The position numbers and the translations under genes were made by a program. From Gammaproteobacteria bacterium (GTDB taxonomy: Bacteria > Pseudomonadota > Gammaproteobacteria > Pseudomonadales > Ketobacteraceae), in NCBI GenBank assembly GCA_013178375.1, contig JABLXQ010000034.1, positions 1 to 64,000 on the forward strand: DNA of 64,000 nucleotides, read 5' to 3'. The notes under the pieces are model-generated. The model saw nothing but the letters and a program-made list of their open reading frames with translations, was not told where the DNA came from and ran no database searches. Shown here piece by piece: positions 19,391 through 25,907 of the stretch (position 1 is its first letter; each line of letters begins with the position of its first letter).

Positions 19391-19445
19391 TTCTGCTGGA
19401 CACCTGCGCCCCGCGCCAATCTACTTTTCTTGACTCGATCTGGTG
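19386..19445 (+). pseudogene. VapC PIN-domain toxin remnant
   Basis: GTG 19386 overlaps the antitoxin stop. The frame reads VILLDTCAPR, the first strand of a VapC PIN ribonuclease with its first catalytic Asp, then changes character at about 19418, where a sequence shared with 21177-21215 begins, and stops after 19 codons. A full VapC has about 130 residues, so nearly the whole toxin has been lost at a junction with the cassette array. Confidence 0.7.
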
Positions 19446-19446
19446 A

Positions 19447-19504
19447 GGCATGACGCCTTGCTTACCGGCGTATGGGGGCAGTGCAGGCGTTCAGGCGTTA
19501 TCCG
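19447..19504 (-). repeat. attC-like site 4 (terminal)
   Basis: Minus-strand reading begins GGATAACGCC, overlaps the stop codon of the 101-residue gene and ends GGCGTCATGCC. It shares CGGTAAGCAAGGCGT with sites 1 and 2 but is short (about 58 bp) and its simple-site bases deviate (GTCATGC), so it may be inactive. Confidence 0.55.
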
Positions 19505-19796
19505 CCGCATCTTCCCATTCGCGGATGTAGCCACTGTTTTTTAGATAGGATCTGAATGATGAGAAAAGCAGCTCACTCCATTCTTCCAGATTTTTTTCTC
19601 CGCAAACCTCGTGGTTTGAACTAGCCAATTTCACCATCTCATCCACGGCACGCCAGTAGAACTCCGCAAGATGGCGTGCCTGGCTGGAATTTTTGACCTG
19701 CCCTGATTTTAAAATCGACAAAGCCTCGCTATCCGAAAGGCTTTCAGCCAGAAAGACTGCGATTTCTTTTTCTTTTTCAAATCTGTAGGAAATCAT
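19491..19796 (-). CDS. Small protein, putative antitoxin/immunity partner
   Basis: A 101-residue acidic, helical protein (EKEKEIAVFLAESLSDSEAL; HLAEFYWRAVDEMVKLASS). Its ATG overlaps the stop of the preceding 154-residue gene (ATGA type overlap at 19793-19796), so the two are translationally coupled. Its stop codon lies inside the attC-like site. I recognise no family. Size, acidity and coupling to a putative Tse2-like toxin suggest an antitoxin or immunity protein; this is inference from arrangement alone. Confidence 0.65.
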   Translation of the reverse strand: MISYRFEKEKEIAVFLAESLSDSEALSILKSGQVKNSSQARHLAEFYWRAVDEMVKLASSNHEVCGEKNLEEWSELLFSSFRSYLKNSGYIREWEDAADNA

Positions 19797-20257
19797 AGTG
19801 CCCCTTGAGCCTCTCTAATGACAGACATGCGCTCGGCTACGGCGATCAATTTTACTTTCAGCTGATATGATGTCATACGCTCGGTAACAGTCAAAAAATA
19901 GTGTTCGTTGTCTTTCTCGTCTGCCACAAATTTCAATCCATGTGGCAAGTCACATTTGTCGATTACCCAGAATACATCCACAGGATTTCCTGCCGACCAT
20001 TTCTTTTTGAGTTTGTATTTTTCTTTCAAGTGTTGCCATCTTGCCGAGAACGACAGGCCCATTTGGTTGTGAGGAATGACCCATTGCTTGCATTGAGAAA
20101 AAAGGTAATCTTTTTCGCGAATGTTGTTGTAGGTTTTGCCTTGGCTGTCATCCATGTATAGGGTTGGGTGCTCTCCGCGCTGAATAGAACGAGCACAAAA
20201 TTCATCCAAACTTCTGATGTAGTCTCGAATATCTCCGATGATTCTAAACTGCTCCAT
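19793..20257 (-). CDS. Putative Tse2-like ADP-ribosyltransferase-fold toxin
   Basis: A 154-residue basic protein. The C-terminal half has the pattern GLSFSARWQHLKEK, then VFWVIDKCDLPHGLKFVAD, NEHYFLTVTERMTSYQLKVKL, which recalls the Tse2 fold (GLS..; W.I..gt.LP.GL....D; HY...P...M). Tse2 toxins are NAD-dependent or NAD-binding cytotoxins of type VI effectors and chromosomal toxin-antitoxin loci. The match is by eye and weak. It is the first gene of a two-gene unit with an overlapping small acidic partner. Whether it shares the cassette of the L,D-transpeptidase gene upstream or has lost its own attC is unclear, because no attC lies in the 110-bp gap to that gene. Confidence 0.55.
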   Translation of the reverse strand: MEQFRIIGDIRDYIRSLDEFCARSIQRGEHPTLYMDDSQGKTYNNIREKDYLFSQCKQWVIPHNQMGLSFSARWQHLKEKYKLKKKWSAGNPVDVFWVIDKCDLPHGLKFVADEKDNEHYFLTVTERMTSYQLKVKLIAVAERMSVIREAQGAL

Positions 20258-20367
20258 TCGGGCCTCGTTGATTTGGTTCCGTTCTGCTATTTGTTGTGAT
20301 CAGCCAAAGCCTCCGTCGGCCAGCAATGAGAAGGCACCGGCTGTGTGGGATGGCAGGGTCGACTTAC

Positions 20368-21078
20368 TTATGTTCCAGATATTGTAAGGAACTCGCTTTC
20401 AATGTTTTTGTATAGCTCTTCAGTCCACTCAGGAGAATCGCTGTTACCTGCCAGCGCATTTTTTCTTGGATCTCTCGGGGAAATGACCACTTTCACCTTT
20501 TCAATGCCGACCTTATGAACAATATAAAACAGCTCTTCAATAGCATCATCACCGACGGCAATGCACCCTATTGAAACGGCCTTTCCATGAATAAATATAT
20601 CCGACCCAGGGTTCGTTCTACCTTCCTTGTTCGCCCAATAGCGATCAAATTCATTCGGATAGTTCAATTTCATAGAGAGATGATATGAGCTGTTTGGATT
20701 TAATCCGACCAATTTGTACACGCCTTCAGGAACCTGCCTGTCACCTTCTCGAAGCTTCGGTCCTGATTTTCCGCTCGCTGCGGTGATGGCGACGGCATTG
20801 ACCATTTTCCAGCCACCGTCATTTCGAGCCCATATTTCAAGTTTTTTTTCTTCTTTCAGTGCCAGAAATGCCAACTGCTCTGGCGGAAAAGTCACACCGG
20901 CATTTTCAAAGTCATCTCGTAGGCGGGCAGTCAATCGATGTTCATTCTCATTAATCACATCTTCAACTGTTTTCTTGCCCATCAGTTCGGCGCGCTGATA
21001 CGAAAAATAATACAAAAAGAACGCGCCACAGAAAATGGCAGCAAAGAAAACAAGAGTTGGTACCATGATTTTTTTCAT
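20368..21078 (-). CDS. L,D-transpeptidase (YkuD family) with membrane anchor
   Basis: A 236-residue protein: an N-terminal signal anchor (residues about 5-25), a linker helix, then a YkuD catalytic domain (about 78-210). The signature is IFIHGKAVSIGCIAVGDDAI with His164 and Cys172, and DRQVPEGVYKLVGLNPNS with YHLSMKLNYPN is the upstream half of the fold. Family members cross-link peptidoglycan through meso-DAP or attach proteins to it, or hydrolyse such links. This version resembles the ErfK/YafK branch. The gene belongs to the cassette array and is AT-richer than the core. A cell-wall enzyme as cassette cargo is notable. Confidence 0.8.
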   Translation of the reverse strand: MKKIMVPTLVFFAAIFCGAFFLYYFSYQRAELMGKKTVEDVINENEHRLTARLRDDFENAGVTFPPEQLAFLALKEEKKLEIWARNDGGWKMVNAVAITAASGKSGPKLREGDRQVPEGVYKLVGLNPNSSYHLSMKLNYPNEFDRYWANKEGRTNPGSDIFIHGKAVSIGCIAVGDDAIEELFYIVHKVGIEKVKVVISPRDPRKNALAGNSDSPEWTEELYKNIESEFLTISGT

Positions 21079-21176
21079 AAATTAATCAGGGGTAAGCTCT
21101 TTGTGGCCGGTGAGTTAAATTGAAGATCGCTCCCGCATTGAAATTTCAACAACCGCAGCAGATTTTCTAAATCTAT

Positions 21177-21215
21177 AATCTACTTTTCTTGATACGATAT
21201 GTGAGGCATAACGCC
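21177..21215 (-). repeat. Sequence shared with 19418-19457
   Basis: AATCTACTTTTCTTGA followed by a CGAT-containing variable stretch and GTGAGGCATRACGCC occurs here and again at 19418-19457 (about 33 of 39 positions equal). Each copy starts at an attC end and extends into the beginning of the next cassette, so two cassettes begin with the same leader, or the segment was duplicated. Confidence 0.7.
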
Positions 21216-21276
21216 CGCATTTGCGGCTGGTTGGGAGCGCAGCGGAAAACCAGTCCGACAACATGCGCTTGTTACA
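21204..21276 (-). repeat. attC-like site 3
   Basis: On the minus strand it begins ATGTAACAAGCGCATG, containing the stop codon of the helical-repeat gene, and ends GCGGGCGTTATGCC, with CGGACTGGTTTTCC / CCCAACCAGCCG pairing inside. The TAACAAGCGC and GCGTTATGC ends agree with classic attC ends. About 73 bp. Confidence 0.7.
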
Positions 21277-22348
21277 TGCTGTCGATTCTGGCGCGCTCTT
21301 TCTCCGCCAATTTCCTATACTTTTTGGCTTTGAAATACATATTCCACTTTTCGGCTGCTTGCATTCCTGCCTCTAGCGCAGCAAAAGGAAGTTTATTTAC
21401 TTGATTTCCCCATGCGTTTGCATACTTAAATGCTTTCTTTCCGGAACTTGGGTCGTCACTTGCTTTAGAGTAATCAAAGGCAGATTTAACAGTCATATGG
21501 CCGAGGCCAGCTTGCTTCCAATTATCAAACTTCTTAAATTCCGTATCTATGCGCTCAATATATTCAAGTGCATCCGACGGAGCACCTGCTTGCGTGTACA
21601 GTTCTAGGAGGTCTCTATAAGCGCCAGCTTTATCCCATCCGGGGTTTTTTAGATCAATGTTTTTTTTGGCTATTTCAATCGCTTTATCAAACTCACCTAT
21701 TTGTTTGTATGCGTATTTTAGGTAGCTTTGCTTTCTGTCTGACTCTGGTTCATTTGAAGCCCATAAATCGAGATATTCTTTTGCTTTCTCTATATCCTCG
21801 AAATACAAGTTTCTCTCATATAAGACAAGTGGCAATTCTTTTTCAGCAGAGTCAGGATGTTGACCTAGCTGATCATCCCACCATTCATTGATGGTTTCAT
21901 TTATACTTGATTCAAAGTAAACACCACCCAGCTCATTTAGTATCTCAGGATGATTCTCAGCGAGGTATGAATCTGTATCGTCTTTAAGTGGCCAAAAGAC
22001 AAACTCGATATCGAAACCACAATGAGTATCAAAATTTGAATTCTTTGCCCTGTAAAAAAGGGAAATATCAGCAGGGTCTTTGAATTTAGCAAGCAAGAAT
22101 GCCCCCAACCAAAGAGCATTACCTATTCCTTGAAAATCGTCTTTTTCCCTGGCAATAACCTCTTGCTCAAAGAGAAAACGTATTAGTTCTCGGTCTGACT
22201 CTTGGCAATCATACTGGAGCTGTATCAATAGAGAATAGCGAGCCTTTTCATTTGCATCGTAGCTTCCGCGATCACTCGAGTGTGCCTCTTTGTAAGCCAC
22301 ACCAATCCAGATGTCTTTGTTTTTTCTGTATTCTTCCAATGTACTCAT
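21272..22348 (-). CDS. Helical-repeat (TPR-like) cassette protein
   Basis: A 358-residue acidic protein of predicted tandem helices. The part YLKYAYKQIGEFDKAIEIAK, GAYRDLLELYTQAGAPSDAL and the following EYIERIDTEF repeat the TPR pattern (about residues 220-290); the N-terminal half (KARYSLLIQLQYDCQESDREL; GNALWLGAFLLAKFKDP) is helical but not a clear repeat. No catalytic motif is seen. The start is ATG 22348; the frame stays open into attC site 2 but nothing upstream is protein-like. The stop codon forms part of attC site 3. Proteins of this type are frequent unnamed integron cargo; a role as an adaptor is only a guess. Confidence 0.7.
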   Translation of the reverse strand: MSTLEEYRKNKDIWIGVAYKEAHSSDRGSYDANEKARYSLLIQLQYDCQESDRELIRFLFEQEVIAREKDDFQGIGNALWLGAFLLAKFKDPADISLFYRAKNSNFDTHCGFDIEFVFWPLKDDTDSYLAENHPEILNELGGVYFESSINETINEWWDDQLGQHPDSAEKELPLVLYERNLYFEDIEKAKEYLDLWASNEPESDRKQSYLKYAYKQIGEFDKAIEIAKKNIDLKNPGWDKAGAYRDLLELYTQAGAPSDALEYIERIDTEFKKFDNWKQAGLGHMTVKSAFDYSKASDDPSSGKKAFKYANAWGNQVNKLPFAALEAGMQAAEKWNMYFKAKKYRKLAEKERARIDSM

Positions 22349-22356
22349 ATCTCTTG

Positions 22357-22473
22357 CATGTAACGCCTTGCTTACCGGCCCAACTACGCGCCGTAAGCTT
22401 GTGGTAAAGTTTGCGCAGCAAACAACAAGCTTACGGGGCGTAGTTGGGTCTGAGTACAGCAAATTGTTAGCCG
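22357..22473 (-). repeat. attC-like site 2
   Basis: Minus strand: GGCTAACAATTTGCTG at the start, GCAAGGCGTTACATGC at the end, with complementary arms CCCAACTACGC.CCGTAAGCTTGT that fold into a long hairpin around GTTTGCTGCGCAAAC. It starts a few bases after the TIR gene stop. Near-twin of site 1, with paired base changes that keep the stem. Confidence 0.8.
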
Positions 22474-22480
22474 CGACTCA

Positions 22481-23431
22481 CTAATGTTCATAAGGGTCAT
22501 CAGATGTCGCATCGGCCAAATGAGAAAAATTCAACTCACAAAGTGCTTTTAGAACTTGCTCTTCGCAATAGCATTGGACAGCAAGAATGACCATTGCATT
22601 GACAATTTCAGTGGCGTTTCCCGTTTCGGCGAACGAATAATCGCACCATTTAAATACAAGCATTTCCTTTTTTTCTAAGTATTCGGAGTTCTCGTCATCC
22701 ACTCTCATTGCTGACAAGAAATTCAAACATGATACATCCTTCAAAATTCGTAGAACCTTTGCCTTCTTCATCCCCGTAATTCGGGAAAGCAAATTGATAT
22801 TTATGTGAATGTTCTCCGGAAGTTCACCGGGGCAACCATGTAGAAATATATTGAATACAACTACTCGCTCATCATGTGATAGTCTTTTCGCGGAATGGAG
22901 AAAATGCATTGCAGTCGAATATACAGATTCCTGCTCCTCTTCATCTTCGATGCCAAGTTCCTCATATAATAAATTTGGCTCGGGAGGAACGTATTCAGCC
23001 CTAATTTTAGGCCCAATCTTTATGGCGATGATATCAACGAGTTCCGCTGGGGTTTTGCCTCTCAAATCGATGTATCCAACCGTATCTCTTAGCCCAGGAA
23101 CGACTGTGTCATCAAATCGTGCTGGCAATATATAGTCGCTATTCTCTTTAAATGCTCGCTCTTGAGCACTCTTTCTTTCGTGGTTTGTCCAAAGCTTCTT
23201 TGCATAATAACTCGATATAAACATTACGCAGTATTGAGCTGAATTTTTATAAACTTCATCTAAATGCTCATACAAATCTTTACCCCAAAGATCAGCCTCC
23301 TCATACAGATCGTAGAAAACACGAATCCCGGCAGATTTTGCCAAAGACGCCACTTCATTGACAAAACGCCTATCTTCGCCTGCAAACGACAAACAAACGT
23401 CATATTCAAAATTTCTTGATTGTCGGTTCAT
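22481..23431 (-). CDS. TIR-domain protein, probable defence NADase
   Basis: A 316-residue protein with an N-terminal TIR domain (about 8-140): YDVCLSFAGEDRRFVNEVA is the box-1 strand and helix, VFYDLYEEADLWGKDLYEHL the BB-loop region, and YYAKKLWTNHERKSAQERA holds the candidate catalytic Glu85. It is followed by IDLRGKTPAELVDII. The C-terminal half (about 150-316) is helical, with a possible winged-helix part (INLLSRITGMKKAKVLRILKD). Bacterial TIR domains cleave or transform NAD and kill infected cells in several antiphage systems; that role here is inference. It is the only gene of its cassette, between attC sites 1 and 2, and is AT-rich. Confidence 0.85.
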   Translation of the reverse strand: MNRQSRNFEYDVCLSFAGEDRRFVNEVASLAKSAGIRVFYDLYEEADLWGKDLYEHLDEVYKNSAQYCVMFISSYYAKKLWTNHERKSAQERAFKENSDYILPARFDDTVVPGLRDTVGYIDLRGKTPAELVDIIAIKIGPKIRAEYVPPEPNLLYEELGIEDEEEQESVYSTAMHFLHSAKRLSHDERVVVFNIFLHGCPGELPENIHININLLSRITGMKKAKVLRILKDVSCLNFLSAMRVDDENSEYLEKKEMLVFKWCDYSFAETGNATEIVNAMVILAVQCYCEEQVLKALCELNFSHLADATSDDPYEH

Positions 23432-23450
23432 CGTGATGTCCTATTTATTC

Positions 23451-23565
23451 GGCTAACGCCTTGCTTACCGGCCCAACGGAGCAGAGCAAGCTTGTGGTAA
23501 AGTTTGCGCAGCAAACCACAAGCTTGCGGCGCTTAGTTGGGTCCGAGTACAGCAAATTGTTAGCT
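23451..23565 (-). repeat. attC-like site 1
   Basis: Minus strand: starts GCTAACAATTTGCTGTACTC immediately after the TOPRIM gene stop and ends GGTAAGCAAGGCGTTAGCC, with inner arms AAGCTTGTGGT. Length about 115 bp. The R-type ends GCTAAC and GTTAGC are both good matches to integron simple sites. Confidence 0.8.
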
Positions 23566-23566
23566 A

Positions 23567-24868
23567 TCATTGTTGCAATAGTACTGGAGGTGACATGTCG
23601 CTTAGCAATATGTCTTTTGCTTTCCAGAATAGGCCTCTAAAGTTCTCAAAATCTTCAGGCTGGAGACTAGGAACAATTTCTGTAGCAAATATAACTTTTC
23701 CGTCGACTATATCCCTAGTTTCGGGAATAGTGCTTTTTATAATTTCGACAATAGGGCTCCCATTTTTTTTCACTCTGACTTCAAGATCTGGGAAGCTAAA
23801 CGTTAAGCCTTTCCCTTCAGCATTCTTTTTTTGAAGCACATCTTCATCAAATAAGAACTCTATACATAGATTCGATAGTTGCTCGTAACGCTCCTTCCCT
23901 TTTGGAGTTGGGATAAGCAAAGCCGCAGAGCGCCCATTCTTTGATATTTTACCAGGTCTGTAGTCAGGTTGATCTCTTGGTTCGAAGTATCTGGGAAGCT
24001 TGTTGTAGACATCAACTCCTTCCTTATCGTTGTCGAATAATGCAAGTGCTGCATAAGAGCTATCGGAACGTATAGCACTTATAACCCGCCCTAGAGTTTG
24101 AGCTCCTCCATAGCCACCACCAGTGCCATTCCCAGCCAGATCGCACTCCTTTATTACAAATGGCATTGGCTCATCTTTAAATAGCTTCTTATATGCAGTA
24201 TTCAAAATCATTCTGTCAGTTTTACCTTCCACATACATGACAGGAGTAGTAGCGAGCTTGAGATTCTCCCTTAAAGCAGCCAATTCCTTTTGATGAGAAG
24301 AAAGTAATAAGCTTTCATTCAGCGGGTTGGCGAATGCTTCTGATGTTAAGAAGTGCTGAGTACGAATCATGTAATCATACTCCTGTCTAATATCATATCG
24401 AGCATTGATCATATCCCAAAGCTCTACCCAGGCATGCTTCCTTATTAACATGAAGATATGGCTTGGAATATGGAAAAAGTCCCAAGAAAGATAACCCATG
24501 AGCGTAGGCATATCTTGACTTCTTTTATATTCGAAAACTATATCTAGAAAGTCCAAGATTAGGTTTCTTCCAGCATCTCCAGCCCAGAGATCTAGAGAAA
24601 AAGTCTGATCTTTTTCGAATGTTGCGTTAATTAAACTCAGTATCCTTTCCGGGATATTTATATCATTAAAATCCTTAAGCGCTCGGATCATACTGCTTAT
24701 CTCGATATATGCTGTAGGCTCATCTACGAGCCGAAACACTTTATCTTCCAAGCTATTAAACAAGCACGATACGTCTAATACGCCTTTGTAATATTGTTCC
24801 TGTATTACTTCCACTTCAGTGGAATACATAGGAACAATATCCTCAAATTTATTTTCTTTATCACTCAT
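23567..24868 (-). CDS. TOPRIM-domain protein (OLD-like nuclease domain), cassette-borne
   Basis: A 433-residue protein. The C-terminal part has a TOPRIM fold like that of OLD-family nucleases: VMYVEGKTDRMIL (Glu214) and ALFDNDKEGVD (Asp279, Asp281) are the metal-binding Glu and DxD, with a following IEFLFDED block. The N-terminal 200 residues are helical without a P-loop, so the ATPase half found in OLD/GajA proteins is absent. A nuclease role in phage defence is plausible but inferred. I use ATG 24868, the first Met inside the cassette boundary at 24907; an upstream frame extends past that junction. First cassette of the array, nearest the putative promoter. Confidence 0.8.
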   Translation of the reverse strand: MSDKENKFEDIVPMYSTEVEVIQEQYYKGVLDVSCLFNSLEDKVFRLVDEPTAYIEISSMIRALKDFNDINIPERILSLINATFEKDQTFSLDLWAGDAGRNLILDFLDIVFEYKRSQDMPTLMGYLSWDFFHIPSHIFMLIRKHAWVELWDMINARYDIRQEYDYMIRTQHFLTSEAFANPLNESLLLSSHQKELAALRENLKLATTPVMYVEGKTDRMILNTAYKKLFKDEPMPFVIKECDLAGNGTGGGYGGAQTLGRVISAIRSDSSYAALALFDNDKEGVDVYNKLPRYFEPRDQPDYRPGKISKNGRSAALLIPTPKGKERYEQLSNLCIEFLFDEDVLQKKNAEGKGLTFSFPDLEVRVKKNGSPIVEIIKSTIPETRDIVDGKVIFATEIVPSLQPEDFENFRGLFWKAKDILLSDMSPPVLLQQ

Positions 24869-24900
24869 AAATACGAAATCAATCCATAGTGATTTTTGGT

Positions 24901-24934
24901 AGCTAACAGTTTTATTCAGCGAACCTGGGTTCGC
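24901..24934 (-). other. attI-like junction of the array
   Basis: On the minus strand ACTGTTAGCT (junction GTTAGC at 24901-24907) marks where the first cassette begins, preceded by a palindrome GCGAACC/GGTTCGC (24919-24934) that could be an integrase-binding arm. The position upstream of the first cassette is that of attI. Not proven. Confidence 0.4.
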
Positions 24935-24997
24935 AATTTCCAAATTTCTGGCTTGACCTGGAAACATGCCAGCACTGGATGTCCATCAGTGGGAACT

Positions 24998-25003
24998 ATT
25001 ATA
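24998..25003 (-). promoter_or_regulatory. Candidate array promoter (-10 box)
   Basis: A perfect TATAAT on the minus strand, about 95 bp upstream of the attI-like junction and pointing into the cassettes. The -35 region is not clear. Could be the Pc promoter of the array. Confidence 0.35.
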
Positions 25004-25110
25004 ACCATCCGGCTCGCAGTACCTACCAACTATAGGGTTGAGATCTGGGCCATTTCTTATCAGCGGCATATTCCAACCACCCGTTACCCGATATCTGACC
25101 ATCCAATTGC

Positions 25111-25312
25111 GTCCTATGCAGCCCAACCCCCGTCCTATGCAGCCCAACCCCCGTCCTATGCAGCCCGACCCCCGTCCTATGCAGCCAAACCCCCGTCCCA
25201 TGCAATCCAACCCCCGTCCTATGCAATCAAACCCCCGTCCTATGCAATCCAACCCCCGTCCTATGCAGTCCAACCCCCGTCCTATGCAATCCAACCCCCA
25301 TCCCATGCAAAC
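25111..25312. repeat. 21-bp tandem repeat, nine full copies plus a partial one
   Basis: Unit GTCCTATGCARYCCAACCCC plus C, repeated from 25111 to 25299 with a few point differences, then a partial tenth copy. The plus-strand C runs give a G-rich minus strand (GGGGGTTGG per unit). Because 21 is a multiple of 3, both strands stay open in several frames and mimic repeat proteins, but no start or promoter context supports a gene. It lies between the cassette array and gloA. Confidence 0.85.
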
Positions 25313-25389
25313 ATGAGCCTCGCCGGCACCTCTGCTACAGTAGGCTCCTGCTGTTTTCCAAGGCCAGCCATTCACCAAGGAGCCCCCCC

Positions 25390-25782
25390 ATGCGTCTTCT
25401 CCACACCATGATCCGCGTCGGCAATCTGGACCGTTCCATCGCTTTCTACACCGACGTCCTCGGCATGACGTTGCTGCGCAAAAAGGATTACCCCGACGGC
25501 CGTTTCACGCTGGCCTTCGTGGGCTATGGCCCGGAATCCGAGCAGGCGGCCATCGAACTCACCCATAACTGGGACACTGAACGCTACGATCTGGGCACCG
25601 GCTATGGCCATATCGCCCTGGAGGTGGAGGATGTCTATGCCGCCTGCGACCGTATCCGCGCCAAGGGTGGCGTGATCACCCGCGAGCCCGGCCCCATGAA
25701 GCACGGGTCCACCATCCTGGCCTTCGTGCAGGACCCGGACGGCTACAAGGTCGAGCTGCTGGGCGCCAAACGGGGCGGCTAG
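25390..25782 (+). CDS. gloA: Lactoylglutathione lyase (glyoxalase I)
   Basis: A 130-residue metalloenzyme converting the methylglyoxal-glutathione hemithioacetal to S-lactoylglutathione. The ligands and conserved blocks are visible: [20 protein letters not shown] (His5), [20 protein letters not shown] (Glu56 and His74 region) and [12 protein letters not shown] (Glu122). Length matches the short nickel-type enzymes such as Escherichia coli GloA. An AAGGAGC box precedes the ATG. In Pseudomonas a gloA paralog lies next to argG; here the signalling genes and the cassette array separate them, so the array was probably inserted near here. Confidence 0.95.
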   Translation: MRLLHTMIRVGNLDRSIAFYTDVLGMTLLRKKDYPDGRFTLAFVGYGPESEQAAIELTHNWDTERYDLGTGYGHIALEVEDVYAACDRIRAKGGVITREPGPMKHGSTILAFVQDPDGYKVELLGAKRGG

Positions 25783-25907
25783 GGTGCCTGCTTTCTGTCC
25801 GGCGGCCGCCTGGGGTAGAATGCGCGCCGGTGCGGCGGCCAGCCATGCTGACGCCGCTGATTTCCTGCCAGACGCCCTGGACTTACGCTCCAGCCCGCGA
25901 GGACAAA

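Larger units (their letters stand above)
19446..24907 (-). mobile_element. Integron-type gene cassette array without a visible integrase
   Basis: Genes on the minus strand are each followed, at or next to the stop codon, by an imperfect palindrome beginning TAAC and ending in GGCGTTA or a close variant, with long internal complementarity. These are attC-like sites at 23451-23565, 22357-22473, 21204-21276 and 19447-19504. Coding DNA here is clearly more AT-rich than the core genes on both sides. The upstream end has a GTTAGC junction (24901-24907). No tyrosine recombinase is present anywhere in the window, so this resembles a CALIN (attC cluster lacking integrase) or an array whose intI was lost or sits elsewhere. 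Confidence 0.75.

Noticed and set aside
25111-25312. CRISPR array or repeat protein in the 21-bp repeat
   Set aside because: Units abut with no spacers, so not CRISPR. Open frames in the repeat arise because 21 is divisible by three; no start context.
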